From: Gallibacterium melopsittaci | Lineage (GTDB): Bacteria > Pseudomonadota > Gammaproteobacteria > Enterobacterales > Pasteurellaceae | DNA: 64,000 nucleotides | Reading direction: 5' to 3' | Assembly: GCF_042433085.1 (NCBI RefSeq) | Contig: NZ_JBHLWA010000049.1 | Span: 124,001-188,000, forward strand | Shown here: positions 28,234-38,062 of the stretch, piece after piece | How positions within the stretch are numbered: position 1 is the first letter of the stretch | Layout of the letters: each line of letters opens with the position of its first letter | Position numbers and translations under genes: made by a program | Notes under the pieces: generated by a model | What the model was told of the DNA's origin: nothing | The model's input: the letters and a program-made list of their open reading frames with translations, nothing else | Database searches by the model: none

Positions 28234-28776
28234 TTATTGTGCCATTTTCTTTGCCGTATGCAAAAAGCCTTGAGCAGAGGTATAAATGTCCGATTTACCT
28301 TGTGCTGCAAGAATTAAATCCACAATTTCACGAAATGCCCCTTTACCACCTTGTGACTGCGTAACAAAATCAACTTTTTCTTTGATATAGGCTTGTGCTT
28401 CAGCAACTGTTGCTGTTACTCCGCAGACGGCAAAAGCAGGCAAATCGACACTATCATCACCAATATATAATGTTTCTTCAGCGGTAACACCTGCTTGTTC
28501 AATTAACGATAAACAAGCGCTCTCTTTCTCTAATTTTCCTAATAAAAATAAAGAAATCCCTAAGTCTTCAATTCGTTTCCGCAACACTAATGAATCTCGC
28601 CCAGAAAGTACCGCAACTTGTACGCCACTTTCTAATAACATTCTGGTTCCTAATCCATCTCGTGCATTAAATACTTTGAATGCTTCGCCATTTTCACCAT
28701 AGTACAATGAACCATCTGTTAATACGCCATCTACATCGGTAATAACTAATTTAATTTTGGCTAATTTTTCTTTCAT
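28234..28776 (-). CDS. kdsC: 3-deoxy-D-manno-octulosonate 8-phosphate phosphatase
   Basis: HAD-superfamily phosphatase that releases Kdo from Kdo-8-P for LPS inner-core synthesis. The 180-residue protein has the HAD motif I VITDVDGVLTDGSLYY, motif II/III elements (VAVLSGRDS, ETLYIGDDSVDLPAF), and the C-terminal GGKGAFREIVDLIL that reaches into the neighbouring active site of the tetramer. It starts 9 bp after kdsD on the same strand, a pathway operon. Confidence 0.96.
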   Translation of the reverse strand: MKEKLAKIKLVITDVDGVLTDGSLYYGENGEAFKVFNARDGLGTRMLLESGVQVAVLSGRDSLVLRKRIEDLGISLFLLGKLEKESACLSLIEQAGVTAEETLYIGDDSVDLPAFAVCGVTATVAEAQAYIKEKVDFVTQSQGGKGAFREIVDLILAAQGKSDIYTSAQGFLHTAKKMAQ

Positions 28777-28785
28777 TTCACATCC

Positions 28786-29721
28786 TTAACTTGAAAACTC
28801 ATATAAACCAACAACTTGCGATTCATCATTTACCACAACCAACGAATGGATCTTATGTTGACGCATATAATCCTCTGCTTGTCCCAAATAGCTATTCTGG
28901 TTAATTGTTTTAGGTTGTGTAGTCATAAAATCTTTTGCTTGTTTTTGTAAAACCGCTTCACCATAGCGGCTCATCGCACGGCGAATATCCCCATCAGTAA
29001 TAATGCCTTGTAATTGCCCTTTATCCATAATAATAGCAACCCCCATACGACCTTCGTTCATTACCGTTAAGCAATCAAGAAATACGGTTTCTGCTGTTGC
29101 CACAGGTAATTTCGTCTGCATCTTATCACGTACTTTACACAACAAACGACGACCTAAACTGCCGCCAGGGTGGAATTTAGCAAAGTCTTCTGCTTGGAAA
29201 TTACGTGCTTTAATTAAAGATACGGCTAAGGCATCACCTAACGCCATGGTAACTAATACTGATGTGGTTGGAGCAAGATTATTCGGGCAAACTTCTCGCT
29301 CTACGCTAATATCCAATACATAATCTGCATATTTTGCTAATGTAGAATTTAAATTCCCTGTCATCGCAATAATCTTATTGCCAAAATTTTTCAAACTAGG
29401 AATCAACTTAATGACATCATCGGTTTCACCGCTATACGAAATCAACAATACCATATCTATTGGTTTCAACATCCCCAAATCACCATGAAACGCTTCTGTT
29501 GGATGTAAAAAGAAACTTGGTGTACCTGTTGAGGCAAAAGTGGCAACCATTTTTTTACCAACAAGACCTGATTTTCCAATACCACCAATCACCAAACGTC
29601 CTTCACAATGCAAAATCGCCTCAACAATTTCCGCAAAATTCGCAGGCAACTGCTGTTGTAAACGTGCCAAGGCTTGCTGTTCTACACTAAGCGTTTCTTG
29701 TGCAATTTGTAGATAATCCAT
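28786..29721 (-). CDS. kdsD: D-arabinose 5-phosphate isomerase
   Basis: Isomerises ribulose-5-P to arabinose-5-P, the first committed precursor of Kdo. The 311-residue protein has an N-terminal SIS domain (GRLVIGGIGKSGLVGKKMV; LLISYSGETDDVI) and two CBS domains (from about residue 200; IITDGDIRRAM). The kdsD-like length and the kdsC neighbour favour KdsD over GutQ. AGGAAT precedes the ATG. Confidence 0.95.
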   Translation of the reverse strand: MDYLQIAQETLSVEQQALARLQQQLPANFAEIVEAILHCEGRLVIGGIGKSGLVGKKMVATFASTGTPSFFLHPTEAFHGDLGMLKPIDMVLLISYSGETDDVIKLIPSLKNFGNKIIAMTGNLNSTLAKYADYVLDISVEREVCPNNLAPTTSVLVTMALGDALAVSLIKARNFQAEDFAKFHPGGSLGRRLLCKVRDKMQTKLPVATAETVFLDCLTVMNEGRMGVAIIMDKGQLQGIITDGDIRRAMSRYGEAVLQKQAKDFMTTQPKTINQNSYLGQAEDYMRQHKIHSLVVVNDESQVVGLYEFSS

Positions 29722-29819
29722 ACGCTGATTCCTTATACATTTATCTCAAACGGCTGGTATTCTAATCATTAATCCTCGGAAATGCTAATCATAGAGATGA
29801 TTTTATATAAAAAATCCGT

Positions 29820-29825
29820 TATACT
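29820..29825 (+). promoter_or_regulatory. -10 box of rnpB
   Basis: TATACT ends 7 nt before the predicted RNase P RNA 5' end. The -35 region (around 29797-29803, TGATTT) is weak. Confidence 0.6.
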
Positions 29826-29832
29826 GCGCGCC

Positions 29833-30211
<379 letters not shown>

Positions 30212-30460
30212 ATTTTTCTAAATTATCCGTTTAGATCTTCTACAATCACACCTAAAAATTTGAATCCACCTCACAAAAATATTCTCGGATTTGGTAATTT
30301 CTCTCTTTTTTGTTTATAGTGATCAACATCCAAAAACACAAAGCTGTATTGAATTAATCGAATGATCATCTCATTTCAATAATAGACCACTCTTCTTAAT
30401 CAACAGTGATGTAAACTCTTATCCTATAACACGCGGTTTAAATTATAAGGAGTATTATTT

Positions 30461-31369
30461 ATGGCTGCGCACAAACGAATTAAAGCAATTCAAACTGAAT
30501 TAGCACAATGGGAAAATCAAGAACTGGCCAACATGCTATATCAACTTTTAGCCCAACAACATTTTGCAGGTAAGTTATCAGCACAACAAGTTACTTCTCT
30601 GTGTAAAACTTTTCATCTCACCGCAAATCAATTAGCACTACAACTCTTACCTATTGCAGCTTGTTACTCTACTACCCCTATTTCACAATTCAATGTCGGT
30701 GCGATTGCACACGGGTTAAGTGGTGCATTTTATTTTGGTGCGAATCAAGAGTTCTGTCATGTGGCAATGCAGCAAACTATCCATGCAGAACAAAGTGCTA
30801 TTTCTCATGCATGGATGAATAATGAATCTTCCATTAGTGCAATAACTGTCAACTACACACCTTGTGGACATTGCCGTCAATTTATGAATGAATTAAATAG
30901 TGCCGAACATCTCTTTATTCATCTCCCACATTCCCAAGATAATCGCTTACATCAATATCTTCCTGATTCATTTGGTCCTAAAGATCTTGAAATTCGCGAA
31001 TGTTTGTTCGACCCACATAACAATCATTTGCAAATTGATGCTACCGATCCTTTAGCACAACAAGCCTTGCTTGCGGCTAATCGTTCACATGCACCTTATA
31101 GTCATGCTTATTGTGGAGTAGCTATTCTATTAGATGATGAAACAATGGTAGCAGGACGCTATGCAGAAAATGCAGCATTTAACCCAAGTTTACCTGCGTT
31201 ACAAGTTGCCTTAAATGTTGTGCGTCTTTCTGGCTATCAAGATCAAGATATTGTTAAAGTCGCTATGGTAGAAGCAGTTGCTCAAATGCAACAAAAAACA
31301 AGTGCAGAACAATTATTGCAGGCAATTAATCCAAAAATTGAATTGCAGTATTATGTTGCAAGAAGTTAA
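30461..31369 (+). CDS. cdd: Cytidine deaminase
   Basis: Zinc enzyme converting cytidine/deoxycytidine to uridine/deoxyuridine in pyrimidine salvage. The 302-residue form is the long, two-domain type (E. coli 294). The catalytic HAE is in TIHAEQSAISHAW and the two zinc Cys are in TPCGHCRQFMNEL. The C-terminal half repeats the fold without the zinc residues (APYSHAYCGVAILL). AAGGAGT precedes the ATG. The 250-bp upstream region has no gene; I saw no clear CytR/CRP site. Confidence 0.96.
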   Translation: MAAHKRIKAIQTELAQWENQELANMLYQLLAQQHFAGKLSAQQVTSLCKTFHLTANQLALQLLPIAACYSTTPISQFNVGAIAHGLSGAFYFGANQEFCHVAMQQTIHAEQSAISHAWMNNESSISAITVNYTPCGHCRQFMNELNSAEHLFIHLPHSQDNRLHQYLPDSFGPKDLEIRECLFDPHNNHLQIDATDPLAQQALLAANRSHAPYSHAYCGVAILLDDETMVAGRYAENAAFNPSLPALQVALNVVRLSGYQDQDIVKVAMVEAVAQMQQKTSAEQLLQAINPKIELQYYVARS

Positions 31370-31384
31370 TGTTGATATCTGATT

Positions 31385-31405
31385 AAATGCGCTTAAGGCG
31401 CATTT
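31385..31405 (+). terminator. Terminator of cdd
   Basis: AAATGCGC and GCGCATTT form an 8-bp stem with a 5-nt loop, followed by TCTTTTATA, 16 bp after the cdd stop. Confidence 0.75.
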
Positions 31406-31642
31406 CTTTTATACTTAATATATTTCGAATCGAAAGATAGAGATAGTTTTCTGCTATAAAGTGATCAATTATTACTCTTCAAATCGCTTTTTTGTTAACT
31501 TTTGCATTCTCTATTCTATTTCACAAAATATTTTTGTGAGCCATGCCTCATTTTTTTATTTTATCCTCAAAAATTTTTATAAAGTTTATCAAAAAATGTT
31601 ATTCTTTAAGCGTGATTTCTCACTGTATAAACAAGGTTTATT

Positions 31643-32647
31643 ATGAAAACTCTAGGTCAATTTATTGTTGAAAAACAAGCTGAATATCCTAATGCTAAAG
31701 GTGAGCTTAGTGGTATTCTTTCCTCTATTCGTCTTGTTGCAAAAATCATCCACCGTGATATTAACAAAGCAGGGCTAAACAACGATATTATCGGGAACTC
31801 TGGTATTGAAAATGTGCAAGGTGAGGCACAAATGAAATTAGATGCCTTTGCTCATGAAAAAATGAAAGCTGCATTAATTTCTCGAGATGAAGTTGCTGGT
31901 TTCGGTTCAGAAGAAGAAGAAAACTTTATTGCTTTCAATACGGAACGTGGACGCAATGCAAAATATATCATTTTGACAGACCCATTAGATGGCTCTTCAA
32001 ATATTGATGTCAACGTTGCCGTTGGTACAATTTTCTCAATTTATCGCCGTATTTCACCAATCGGACAACCTGTTACGATGGAAGATTTCTTACAGCCAGG
32101 AAACCGCCAAGTTGCTGCTGGTTATATTGTTTATGGCTCATCAACCATGCTTGTTTATACCACTGGTAATGGTGTCAATGGCTTTACCTATGATCCATCA
32201 CTTGGTGTGTTCATTCTGTCACATGAAAATATCAAAATTCCTCAAGATGGTTTCTGCTATTCGATCAATGAAGGGCATTACTTAAAATTCCCAATGGGCG
32301 TGAAAAAGTATATTAAATATTGCCAAGAAGAAGATGATGCGACTAAACGTCCTTATACTTCACGTTATATCGGTTCACTCGTATCTGACTTCCACCGTAA
32401 TATGTTAAAAGGTGGTATTTATATCTATCCAACAACGACACGTTACCCAAATGGTAAACTTCGTTTATTATATGAAGGTAATCCAATGGCATTCTTAGCA
32501 GAACAAGCTGGCGGTTTAGCAACAGATGGTTATAGACGTATTTTAGATATTCAACCAACTGCATTACATCAACGTACACCATTATTTATTGGTTCAAAAA
32601 ATATGGTGGAAAAAGCGAATACTTTTATGACAGAATTTAAAGAATAA
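31643..32647 (+). CDS. fbp: Fructose-1,6-bisphosphatase class I
   Basis: Gluconeogenic enzyme hydrolysing fructose-1,6-bisphosphate. The 334-residue length equals the family norm (E. coli 332). The metal/substrate motif is LTDPLDGSSNIDVNVAVGTIF, and the product-binding region includes YIGSLVSDFHRNMLKGGIYIYP and GKLRLLYEGNPMAF. The upstream 270 bp is AT-rich with no gene I can support. A strong hairpin follows. Confidence 0.97.
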   Translation: MKTLGQFIVEKQAEYPNAKGELSGILSSIRLVAKIIHRDINKAGLNNDIIGNSGIENVQGEAQMKLDAFAHEKMKAALISRDEVAGFGSEEEENFIAFNTERGRNAKYIILTDPLDGSSNIDVNVAVGTIFSIYRRISPIGQPVTMEDFLQPGNRQVAAGYIVYGSSTMLVYTTGNGVNGFTYDPSLGVFILSHENIKIPQDGFCYSINEGHYLKFPMGVKKYIKYCQEEDDATKRPYTSRYIGSLVSDFHRNMLKGGIYIYPTTTRYPNGKLRLLYEGNPMAFLAEQAGGLATDGYRRILDIQPTALHQRTPLFIGSKNMVEKANTFMTEFKE

Positions 32648-32659
32648 TATTCAAAAAGA

Positions 32660-32684
32660 AATCGCCCAGCTTATCTGGGCGATT
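32660..32684. terminator. Bidirectional terminator between fbp and lpxL
   Basis: AATCGCCCAG and CTGGGCGATT make a 10-bp stem with a 5-nt loop; TTTTACTTT follows on the plus strand and TTTCTTTTT on the minus strand, serving the two convergent genes. Confidence 0.85.
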
Positions 32685-32707
32685 TTACTTTCATATAATG
32701 CCTTGCC

Positions 32708-33643
32708 TTACTCTTGATAGAGAGTTTCTTTCCCTTCTGGACGTGTTTTAAAGCGGCGGTGTAACCACATATAAAGTGATGGATCTTTATTAATTTCCTG
32801 CTCAATCGCTTGATTTACTCGTGTTGCAATCTGTTCATCATCCTCACAATCACTAAGATCAATTGGTGCCGAGATCGATACAGTATAACCAGAATGATCG
32901 TGATGACGTAACGGTGCAAATGGTATCACTACACTGTCTGGACAATTTCGTGTTAAAAAAGCGGTTCCTGTGGTTGTAGCCGCATCAGGTACAGCAAAAA
33001 ATGGCACAAAAACTGCACTCTTACGTCCATAATCGTGATCAGGTGCGTACCAAATTGACTCACCTTGGCGTAAGGCTTTAATCATACCGCGTAAATTATG
33101 GCGATCTAACATATCTTTATTTGAGCGAACTCGCCCTCTAGTCTGAATCCAATCGAATAATGGATTATCATTAGGTCGATAAACTCCAATGCCTTGATGA
33201 TGAATACCAATAATTCTTGCACCGAGTTCTAAGGTTAAAAAATGAATACCAATTAAGATAATCCCTTGCTGTGCATTATTTTGCAAATGCTCTAATCCTT
33301 CAATTCTTGACCATTTTTTGATTCGTCTATCTGACCAGAACCATGCCATTCCTGTTTCAATAATCGCCATACCAATTGAATCAATATTTCTTTGTAATAG
33401 CTCTGTTTTTTCTTGTTCAGTTAATTGTGGAAAGCAGAGTTCAATGTTACGGCGGGCAATCGCTAAACGGCGTTGTCCAAATTTAAACTTTACAAACAAC
33501 TTGCCTAGTCCTTTGCCAATTTTTACTAACCAACAATAAGGCAACAATAAAATGATGCGGAATATAAAAATCCCAAACCAAAGTAACCAATATTTAGGCA
33601 ATAAAAATTGCAGTTGAAATGTCGGTAATTGTTTATTTTTCAT
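32708..33643 (-). CDS. lpxL: Kdo2-lipid IVA acyltransferase (HtrB/LpxL family)
   Basis: Inner-membrane acyltransferase adding a secondary acyl chain to the lipid A precursor. At 311 residues it matches Haemophilus HtrB in length and pattern: an N-terminal membrane anchor (YWLLWFGIFIFRIILLLPYC), IARRNIELCFPQLTEQE, and IIETGMAWFWSDRRIKKWS. The catalytic HX4E motif is in IGIHFLTLELGAR. It is divergent from hldE, so two LPS genes share one promoter region. LpxM/LpxP paralogues are not excluded, but the N-terminal match favours LpxL. Confidence 0.92.
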   Translation of the reverse strand: MKNKQLPTFQLQFLLPKYWLLWFGIFIFRIILLLPYCWLVKIGKGLGKLFVKFKFGQRRLAIARRNIELCFPQLTEQEKTELLQRNIDSIGMAIIETGMAWFWSDRRIKKWSRIEGLEHLQNNAQQGIILIGIHFLTLELGARIIGIHHQGIGVYRPNDNPLFDWIQTRGRVRSNKDMLDRHNLRGMIKALRQGESIWYAPDHDYGRKSAVFVPFFAVPDAATTTGTAFLTRNCPDSVVIPFAPLRHHDHSGYTVSISAPIDLSDCEDDEQIATRVNQAIEQEINKDPSLYMWLHRRFKTRPEGKETLYQE

Positions 33644-33763
33644 GGTTTATAACAGCTAAATCCCAAACAAAGGTCATTATTTTAGCGGAAAGCAGGAGAA
33701 ATAGCATTAATCTTAGGGGTTGTATGGTAAAATCTGGCGCAAATTATTCTTGGAGAAAACTGT

Positions 33764-35191
33764 ATGATTCAATATTCAACCCAATTTACGCAAGCAAAAG
33801 TATTAGTATTAGGCGATGTAATGCTAGATCGTTATTGGTTTGGGGCGACAAATCGCATTTCACCAGAAGCACCTGTCCCTGTCGTCAAAGTGCAACAAAA
33901 TGAAGAACGTGCTGGTGGTGCAGCAAACGTAGCAATGAATATTGCTAGCCTAAATGTCCCAATTAAATTATTAGGTATGATTGGGCAAGATGAAACTGGT
34001 CAAGCCTTACAACATCTCTTAGCAAAAGATAAGATAGAATGTGACTTTGTTGCACTCTCTTCTCACCCAACGATTACGAAATTACGTATTCTTTCTCGTC
34101 ATCAACAACTGCTTCGTTTAGATTTTGAAGAAAATTTTCATCATGTTGATTCTACTGAGTTACTGCAAAAACTTACACAGCATATTTCTCAATATGGTGC
34201 ATTAGTCCTTTCTGATTATGGTAAAGGCACACTGGCAGAAGTACAAAAAATGATCCAAATTGCTCGCCAAGCTCACGTCCCAGTTTTAATTGACCCGAAA
34301 GGTACGGACTTTGAGCGTTACCGTGGTGCCACATTATTAACCCCAAATATGTCAGAATTTGAAGCGGTTGTTGGTGTATGTCATAGCGAAGAAGAGATTG
34401 TTGAAAAAGGTTTAGCCTTAATTAAACAAATTGAACTTGATGCCCTGTTAGTCACTCGTTCAGAAAAAGGAATGACCCTAATTCGTCCAAACCAACCTGC
34501 TTATCATTTACCAACCCAAGCTCAAGAAGTATTTGATGTTACTGGTGCGGGCGATACCGTAATTAGTGTATTAGCAACTGCCATTGCCGATGGTCGTAGT
34601 TTGGAAGAATCTTGTTATCTAGCGAATGTAGCTGCAGGTATTGTTGTTGGTAAACTAGGTACCTCAACCGTATCTGAAGTAGAATTGGAAAATGCAATTC
34701 ATCGCCGTAGCGAGAATGGTTTCGGTATTATGACTGAACAAGAACTAAAACAAGCCGTTGCTAAAGCCAAAGCACGAGGCGAAAAGATTGTGATGACCAA
34801 TGGTTGTTTTGATATTTTACACCCTGGTCACGTTTCTTATTTAGCCAATGCGCGTAAACTTGGTGATCGTTTAATTGTCGCTGTAAACTCCGATGCATCA
34901 GTAAAACGTTTAAAAGGTGATCAACGACCAATCAATGATTTAACGACAAGAATGGCTGTATTAGCTGGTTTAGCATCAGTAGATTGGTTAGTCGCTTTTG
35001 AAGAAGAAACTCCGCAACGTTTAATTGGTGAAATCCTACCAGATCTTTTAGTAAAAGGAGGCGATTATAAACCAGAAGAGATCGCTGGTAGTAAAGAAGT
35101 CTGGGCAAATGGTGGAGATGTGAAAGTGCTTAACTTTGAGAATGGCTACTCCACCAGTAATATGATTAAGAAAATCCAATCATTAAAATAA
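33764..35191 (+). CDS. hldE: Bifunctional heptose-7-phosphate kinase / heptose-1-phosphate adenylyltransferase
   Basis: Makes ADP-heptose for the LPS inner core. Residues ~1-318 are the PfkB-type kinase (DVMLDRYWFG; GGAANVAMNIA; DVTGAGDTVISVLATAIA). Residues ~340-475 are the nucleotidyltransferase with GCFDILHPGHVSYL (the HxGH motif) and KGGDYKPEEIAG. The 475-residue length matches E. coli HldE (477). The start follows TGGAGAAAACTGT. xthA follows after 14 bp. Confidence 0.97.
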   Translation: MIQYSTQFTQAKVLVLGDVMLDRYWFGATNRISPEAPVPVVKVQQNEERAGGAANVAMNIASLNVPIKLLGMIGQDETGQALQHLLAKDKIECDFVALSSHPTITKLRILSRHQQLLRLDFEENFHHVDSTELLQKLTQHISQYGALVLSDYGKGTLAEVQKMIQIARQAHVPVLIDPKGTDFERYRGATLLTPNMSEFEAVVGVCHSEEEIVEKGLALIKQIELDALLVTRSEKGMTLIRPNQPAYHLPTQAQEVFDVTGAGDTVISVLATAIADGRSLEESCYLANVAAGIVVGKLGTSTVSEVELENAIHRRSENGFGIMTEQELKQAVAKAKARGEKIVMTNGCFDILHPGHVSYLANARKLGDRLIVAVNSDASVKRLKGDQRPINDLTTRMAVLAGLASVDWLVAFEEETPQRLIGEILPDLLVKGGDYKPEEIAGSKEVWANGGDVKVLNFENGYSTSNMIKKIQSLK

Positions 35192-35205
35192 TTTTCTGGA
35201 GTAAT

Positions 35206-36009
35206 ATGAAATTTATCTCTTTTAATATTAATGGGTTACGGGCAAGACCACATCAATTACATCAACTTATCGAACAGTATCAACCTGATGTGCTCGGATT
35301 ACAAGAAATTAAGGTTGCTGATGAAGCCTTTCCACATGAGATTGTCGCTGATTTAGGGTATCACGTTTTCTATCATGGACAAAAAAGCCATTATGGTGTG
35401 GCATTATTAACCAAACAACCTCCTCTTGCTGTACGCAAAGGTTTTCCAACCGATGAAGCGGATGCACAGCGCCGTATTATCATGGCAGATTTAGACACAT
35501 CATTTGGTCAACTAACTGTCATTAATGGCTATTTCCCACAAGGTGAAAATCGTGAACACGAAACAAAATTCCCTGCTAAAGCGAAATTTTATCAAGATTT
35601 ACACCACTATTTATTAACTGAACACAATCCAGAGAATCCAATTATTGTGATGGGAGATATGAATATTAGCCCAACAGATTTAGATATTGGTATTGGTGAA
35701 GAAAATCGGAAACGTTGGTTACGCACTGGTAAATGTTCTTTCTTACCTGAAGAACGTGAATGGTTAGAAAAACTATATCAATATGGATTAGTCGATACAT
35801 TCCGTGCTTTATATCCAACAGTTAATGATCAATTTTCGTGGTTTGATTATCGTTCTAAAGGCTTTGATGATAATCGAGGCTTACGTATTGATTTAATTCT
35901 CACTAATCAAACATTAGCTCAACGTTGTACTTCTGCTGGGATTGCTTTAGACATTCGAGCAATGGAAAAACCTTCTGATCATGCTCCAATTTGGGCGGAA
36001 TTTGTATAA
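35206..36009 (+). CDS. xthA: Exonuclease III
   Basis: Major AP endonuclease and 3'-5' exonuclease of base-excision repair. The 267-residue protein carries the EEP-family residues FNINGLRARPHQL, LQEIKVADEAFP, GDMNISPTDLDIG, the RIDLILTN segment and the terminal SDHAPIWAEF. TGGAGTAAT precedes the ATG and hldE lies just upstream, so the two may be cotranscribed. Confidence 0.96.
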   Translation: MKFISFNINGLRARPHQLHQLIEQYQPDVLGLQEIKVADEAFPHEIVADLGYHVFYHGQKSHYGVALLTKQPPLAVRKGFPTDEADAQRRIIMADLDTSFGQLTVINGYFPQGENREHETKFPAKAKFYQDLHHYLLTEHNPENPIIVMGDMNISPTDLDIGIGEENRKRWLRTGKCSFLPEEREWLEKLYQYGLVDTFRALYPTVNDQFSWFDYRSKGFDDNRGLRIDLILTNQTLAQRCTSAGIALDIRAMEKPSDHAPIWAEFV

Positions 36010-36016
36010 ATTTAAA

Positions 36017-36037
36017 GTCGGGTATTGAGTACCCGAC
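36017..36037. terminator. Terminator between xthA and the GlxA-type regulator
   Basis: GTCGGGTA and TACCCGAC with a short loop, followed by ATCTTATCTTTTATTT on the plus strand and TTTAAATTT on the minus strand. The two genes converge here. Confidence 0.8.
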
Positions 36038-36051
36038 ATCTTATCTTTTAT

Positions 36052-36996
36052 TTATACCAAAAATCGTTTTTGCCATTGCTTAGGGGTAACTTGATGTCTT
36101 TGCTTGAAATGTTGGCGAAAAGAGGTAGCCGAATGGAAACCAATTTTTTCAGCAATTTCTTCAACGGTAAGATGAGTACTTTCTAATAACTCCCTACCAC
36201 GTTGTAAGCGACTTTCAATTAACCATTGATTAAAGGCCAATCCTGTTGCTTTACGGAAATGACGAGTGAAAGAACTACGGCTCATCATTAAACGTTTTGC
36301 TAATACATCAATATGGTAACTATCACTGAGATTTTCTTGAATAGACGACAATAATTGATTCATATTTTCGCTCGGTGTTTTGCGTGCGATCGGCTGTTCA
36401 ATAAATTGAGCCTGCCCACCCTCTCGATGAGGAGGAATAACTAATAATCTAGCCACTCGATTAGCAACTTTCACCCCATAATAAGTTCGTACAATCGCTA
36501 AACAACAATCTAATCCAGCTGCCGTACCAGCGGATGTAATTAATCGATCTTGTTCAATATAAATAGAATTAATATCTAAATGGATTTGTGGAAATCGTTG
36601 CCTAAAATCATTTTCTGCTAACCAGTGAGTTGTTGCTTTTTTGCCATCTAATAACCCTGTATAAGCAACAGGATAAGCGCCATAACATAATCCAACAATA
36701 GTTGCACCTCGCTGATAAGCCTGATGCAATGCGTGCTGCAAATTGCTTGAGGGGGCATAATCTAATTGATGCCAACCTGAAACAATAACAATATCAGCTT
36801 GTGCTAATAGTTCTAATCCGCCATCTGTTTTCACAATAAGTCTATCGCTTGGATCACTATCTGCTAGATCTTCACCAACAATCTTGAGATTAAATAGTTT
36901 TTTTCCATCTAGCTCAATAGAAAAAATCATATAGGGTACGGAAAAATGGAATGGGCTAAGTTCTGGATACAAAATCAGGGCAACTGTTGGCAGCAT
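36052..36996 (-). CDS. GlxA-type AraC-family regulator (DJ-1/PfpI + HTH)
   Basis: Transcription factor of 314 residues. The N-terminal ~180 residues form a DJ-1/PfpI-like domain; the nucleophile-elbow Cys appears in TIVGLCYGAYPVAYTG. Residues ~215-310 form the AraC double HTH (IDVLAKRLMMSRSSFTRHF ... VEEIAEKIGFHSATSFRQHF). It is divergent from the secreted MBL-fold gene 148 bp away and is its likely regulator. The effector is unknown. AraC family placement is certain. Confidence 0.92.
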   Translation of the reverse strand: MLPTVALILYPELSPFHFSVPYMIFSIELDGKKLFNLKIVGEDLADSDPSDRLIVKTDGGLELLAQADIVIVSGWHQLDYAPSSNLQHALHQAYQRGATIVGLCYGAYPVAYTGLLDGKKATTHWLAENDFRQRFPQIHLDINSIYIEQDRLITSAGTAAGLDCCLAIVRTYYGVKVANRVARLLVIPPHREGGQAQFIEQPIARKTPSENMNQLLSSIQENLSDSYHIDVLAKRLMMSRSSFTRHFRKATGLAFNQWLIESRLQRGRELLESTHLTVEEIAEKIGFHSATSFRQHFKQRHQVTPKQWQKRFLV

Positions 36997-37144
36997 ATAG
37001 TTTTCTCATACATATAAATTGACCCGATTTTTTCGTTTTTTTAATGATAAGTCAATATTTTTTATTTTTCTCTTTTTAGATAATAACCACCGTCATCAAG
37101 ATGACACGATTTATCTTAAATAACCCACAACAAGGAAAAAAATT

Positions 37145-37999
37145 ATGTTTAAAAATAAACTGTTATCTTCTATTTGTTTATTAGCAACATTATCTATTTC
37201 AACAGCTTATGCTGAGATTTCTTATCAACATATTCGTAATGCAACAGCAAAAATCAATATTGCAGGTACAACCTTTTTAGTTGATCCTTATTTAGCACCA
37301 AAAGGTACCTACCCTGGTTTTCCAGGTACACCACATAGTGAAAAACGTAATCCTTTAGTCGATATGACTATGCCTCCTGCGGAGGTTATCAAAGGAGTGG
37401 ATGCAGTAGTAGTAACCCACACTCACGCCGATCACTGGGATGAAGCAGCACAAAAACTATTACCGAAAGATCTACCTATTTTTGTACAAAATGCTGGCGA
37501 TGCTGCCATTATCCGTTCACAAGGTTTTAAAGATGTGCGTGTTGTTGGCGATAATACAGAATTTCATGCGGTTAAATTAACTAAGGTTGCAGGGCAACAT
37601 GGTACCGATAAAATGTATTCTGTACCTCAACTAGCAGAATTATTAGGTGATGCTATGGGGGTAGTTTTCCAAGCAAAAGGCGAAAAAACGCTTTATTTAA
37701 TGGGTGATTCGATTTGGACTTATCAAATTGATCATGCACTTAATACGTATCATCCAAATGTTGTTGTAATGAATACTGGTTATGCACAAGTTGATGGGTT
37801 TGATCGTAGCATCATTATGGGGACAGCTGATGTAGCAAAAGCATATAAACAACTCCCTCAAGCAAAAATTATTACTGTTCATATGGATGCCGTTAATCAT
37901 GCTGCAGTTACTACCGATGAGATGCGCAAATTTGTCAATAAAAACCACCTTACTGATCGTGTTTCTGTTCCTAAAGAAGGTGAAACCTTAAAATATTAA
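37145..37999 (+). CDS. Secreted MBL-fold metal-dependent hydrolase
   Basis: Periplasmic or secreted metallo-beta-lactamase-fold protein of 284 residues, of the UlaG-like branch. A signal peptide ends near residue 23 (STAYA/EIS). Metal ligands are in VVVTHTHADHWDEAA (HxHxDH), and later conserved positions are KVAGQHGTD, LYLMGDSIW and ITVHMDAVNHA. AACAAGGAAA precedes the ATG. Genome context, a divergent GlxA-type regulator, suggests induction by a small molecule, but the substrate cannot be read from the sequence. A beta-lactamase is unlikely because the overall pattern is UlaG-like. Confidence 0.87.
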   Translation: MFKNKLLSSICLLATLSISTAYAEISYQHIRNATAKINIAGTTFLVDPYLAPKGTYPGFPGTPHSEKRNPLVDMTMPPAEVIKGVDAVVVTHTHADHWDEAAQKLLPKDLPIFVQNAGDAAIIRSQGFKDVRVVGDNTEFHAVKLTKVAGQHGTDKMYSVPQLAELLGDAMGVVFQAKGEKTLYLMGDSIWTYQIDHALNTYHPNVVVMNTGYAQVDGFDRSIIMGTADVAKAYKQLPQAKIITVHMDAVNHAAVTTDEMRKFVNKNHLTDRVSVPKEGETLKY

Positions 38000-38020
38000 T
38001 TGATTATTCTATATAAATAG

Positions 38021-38047
38021 AAAGGAAACCCACATAGAGTTTCCTTT
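38021..38047. terminator. Terminator between the MBL gene and dgt
   Basis: AAAGGAAAC and GTTTCCTTT with a 9-nt loop, followed by TTATCTTTT on the plus strand, at the meeting point of two convergent genes. Confidence 0.8.
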
Positions 38048-38062
38048 TTATCTTTTAAGCTG

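Noticed and set aside
30212..30460. CRP/CytR site upstream of cdd
   Set aside because: GTGATCAACATCC-like words are present but no symmetric TGTGA-N6-TCACA.
31461..31646. 61-codon frame ending in an ATGA overlap with fbp
   Set aside because: It has a GTG start with no ribosome-binding site and very Phe/Tyr-rich AT-driven composition. The overlap is probably chance.
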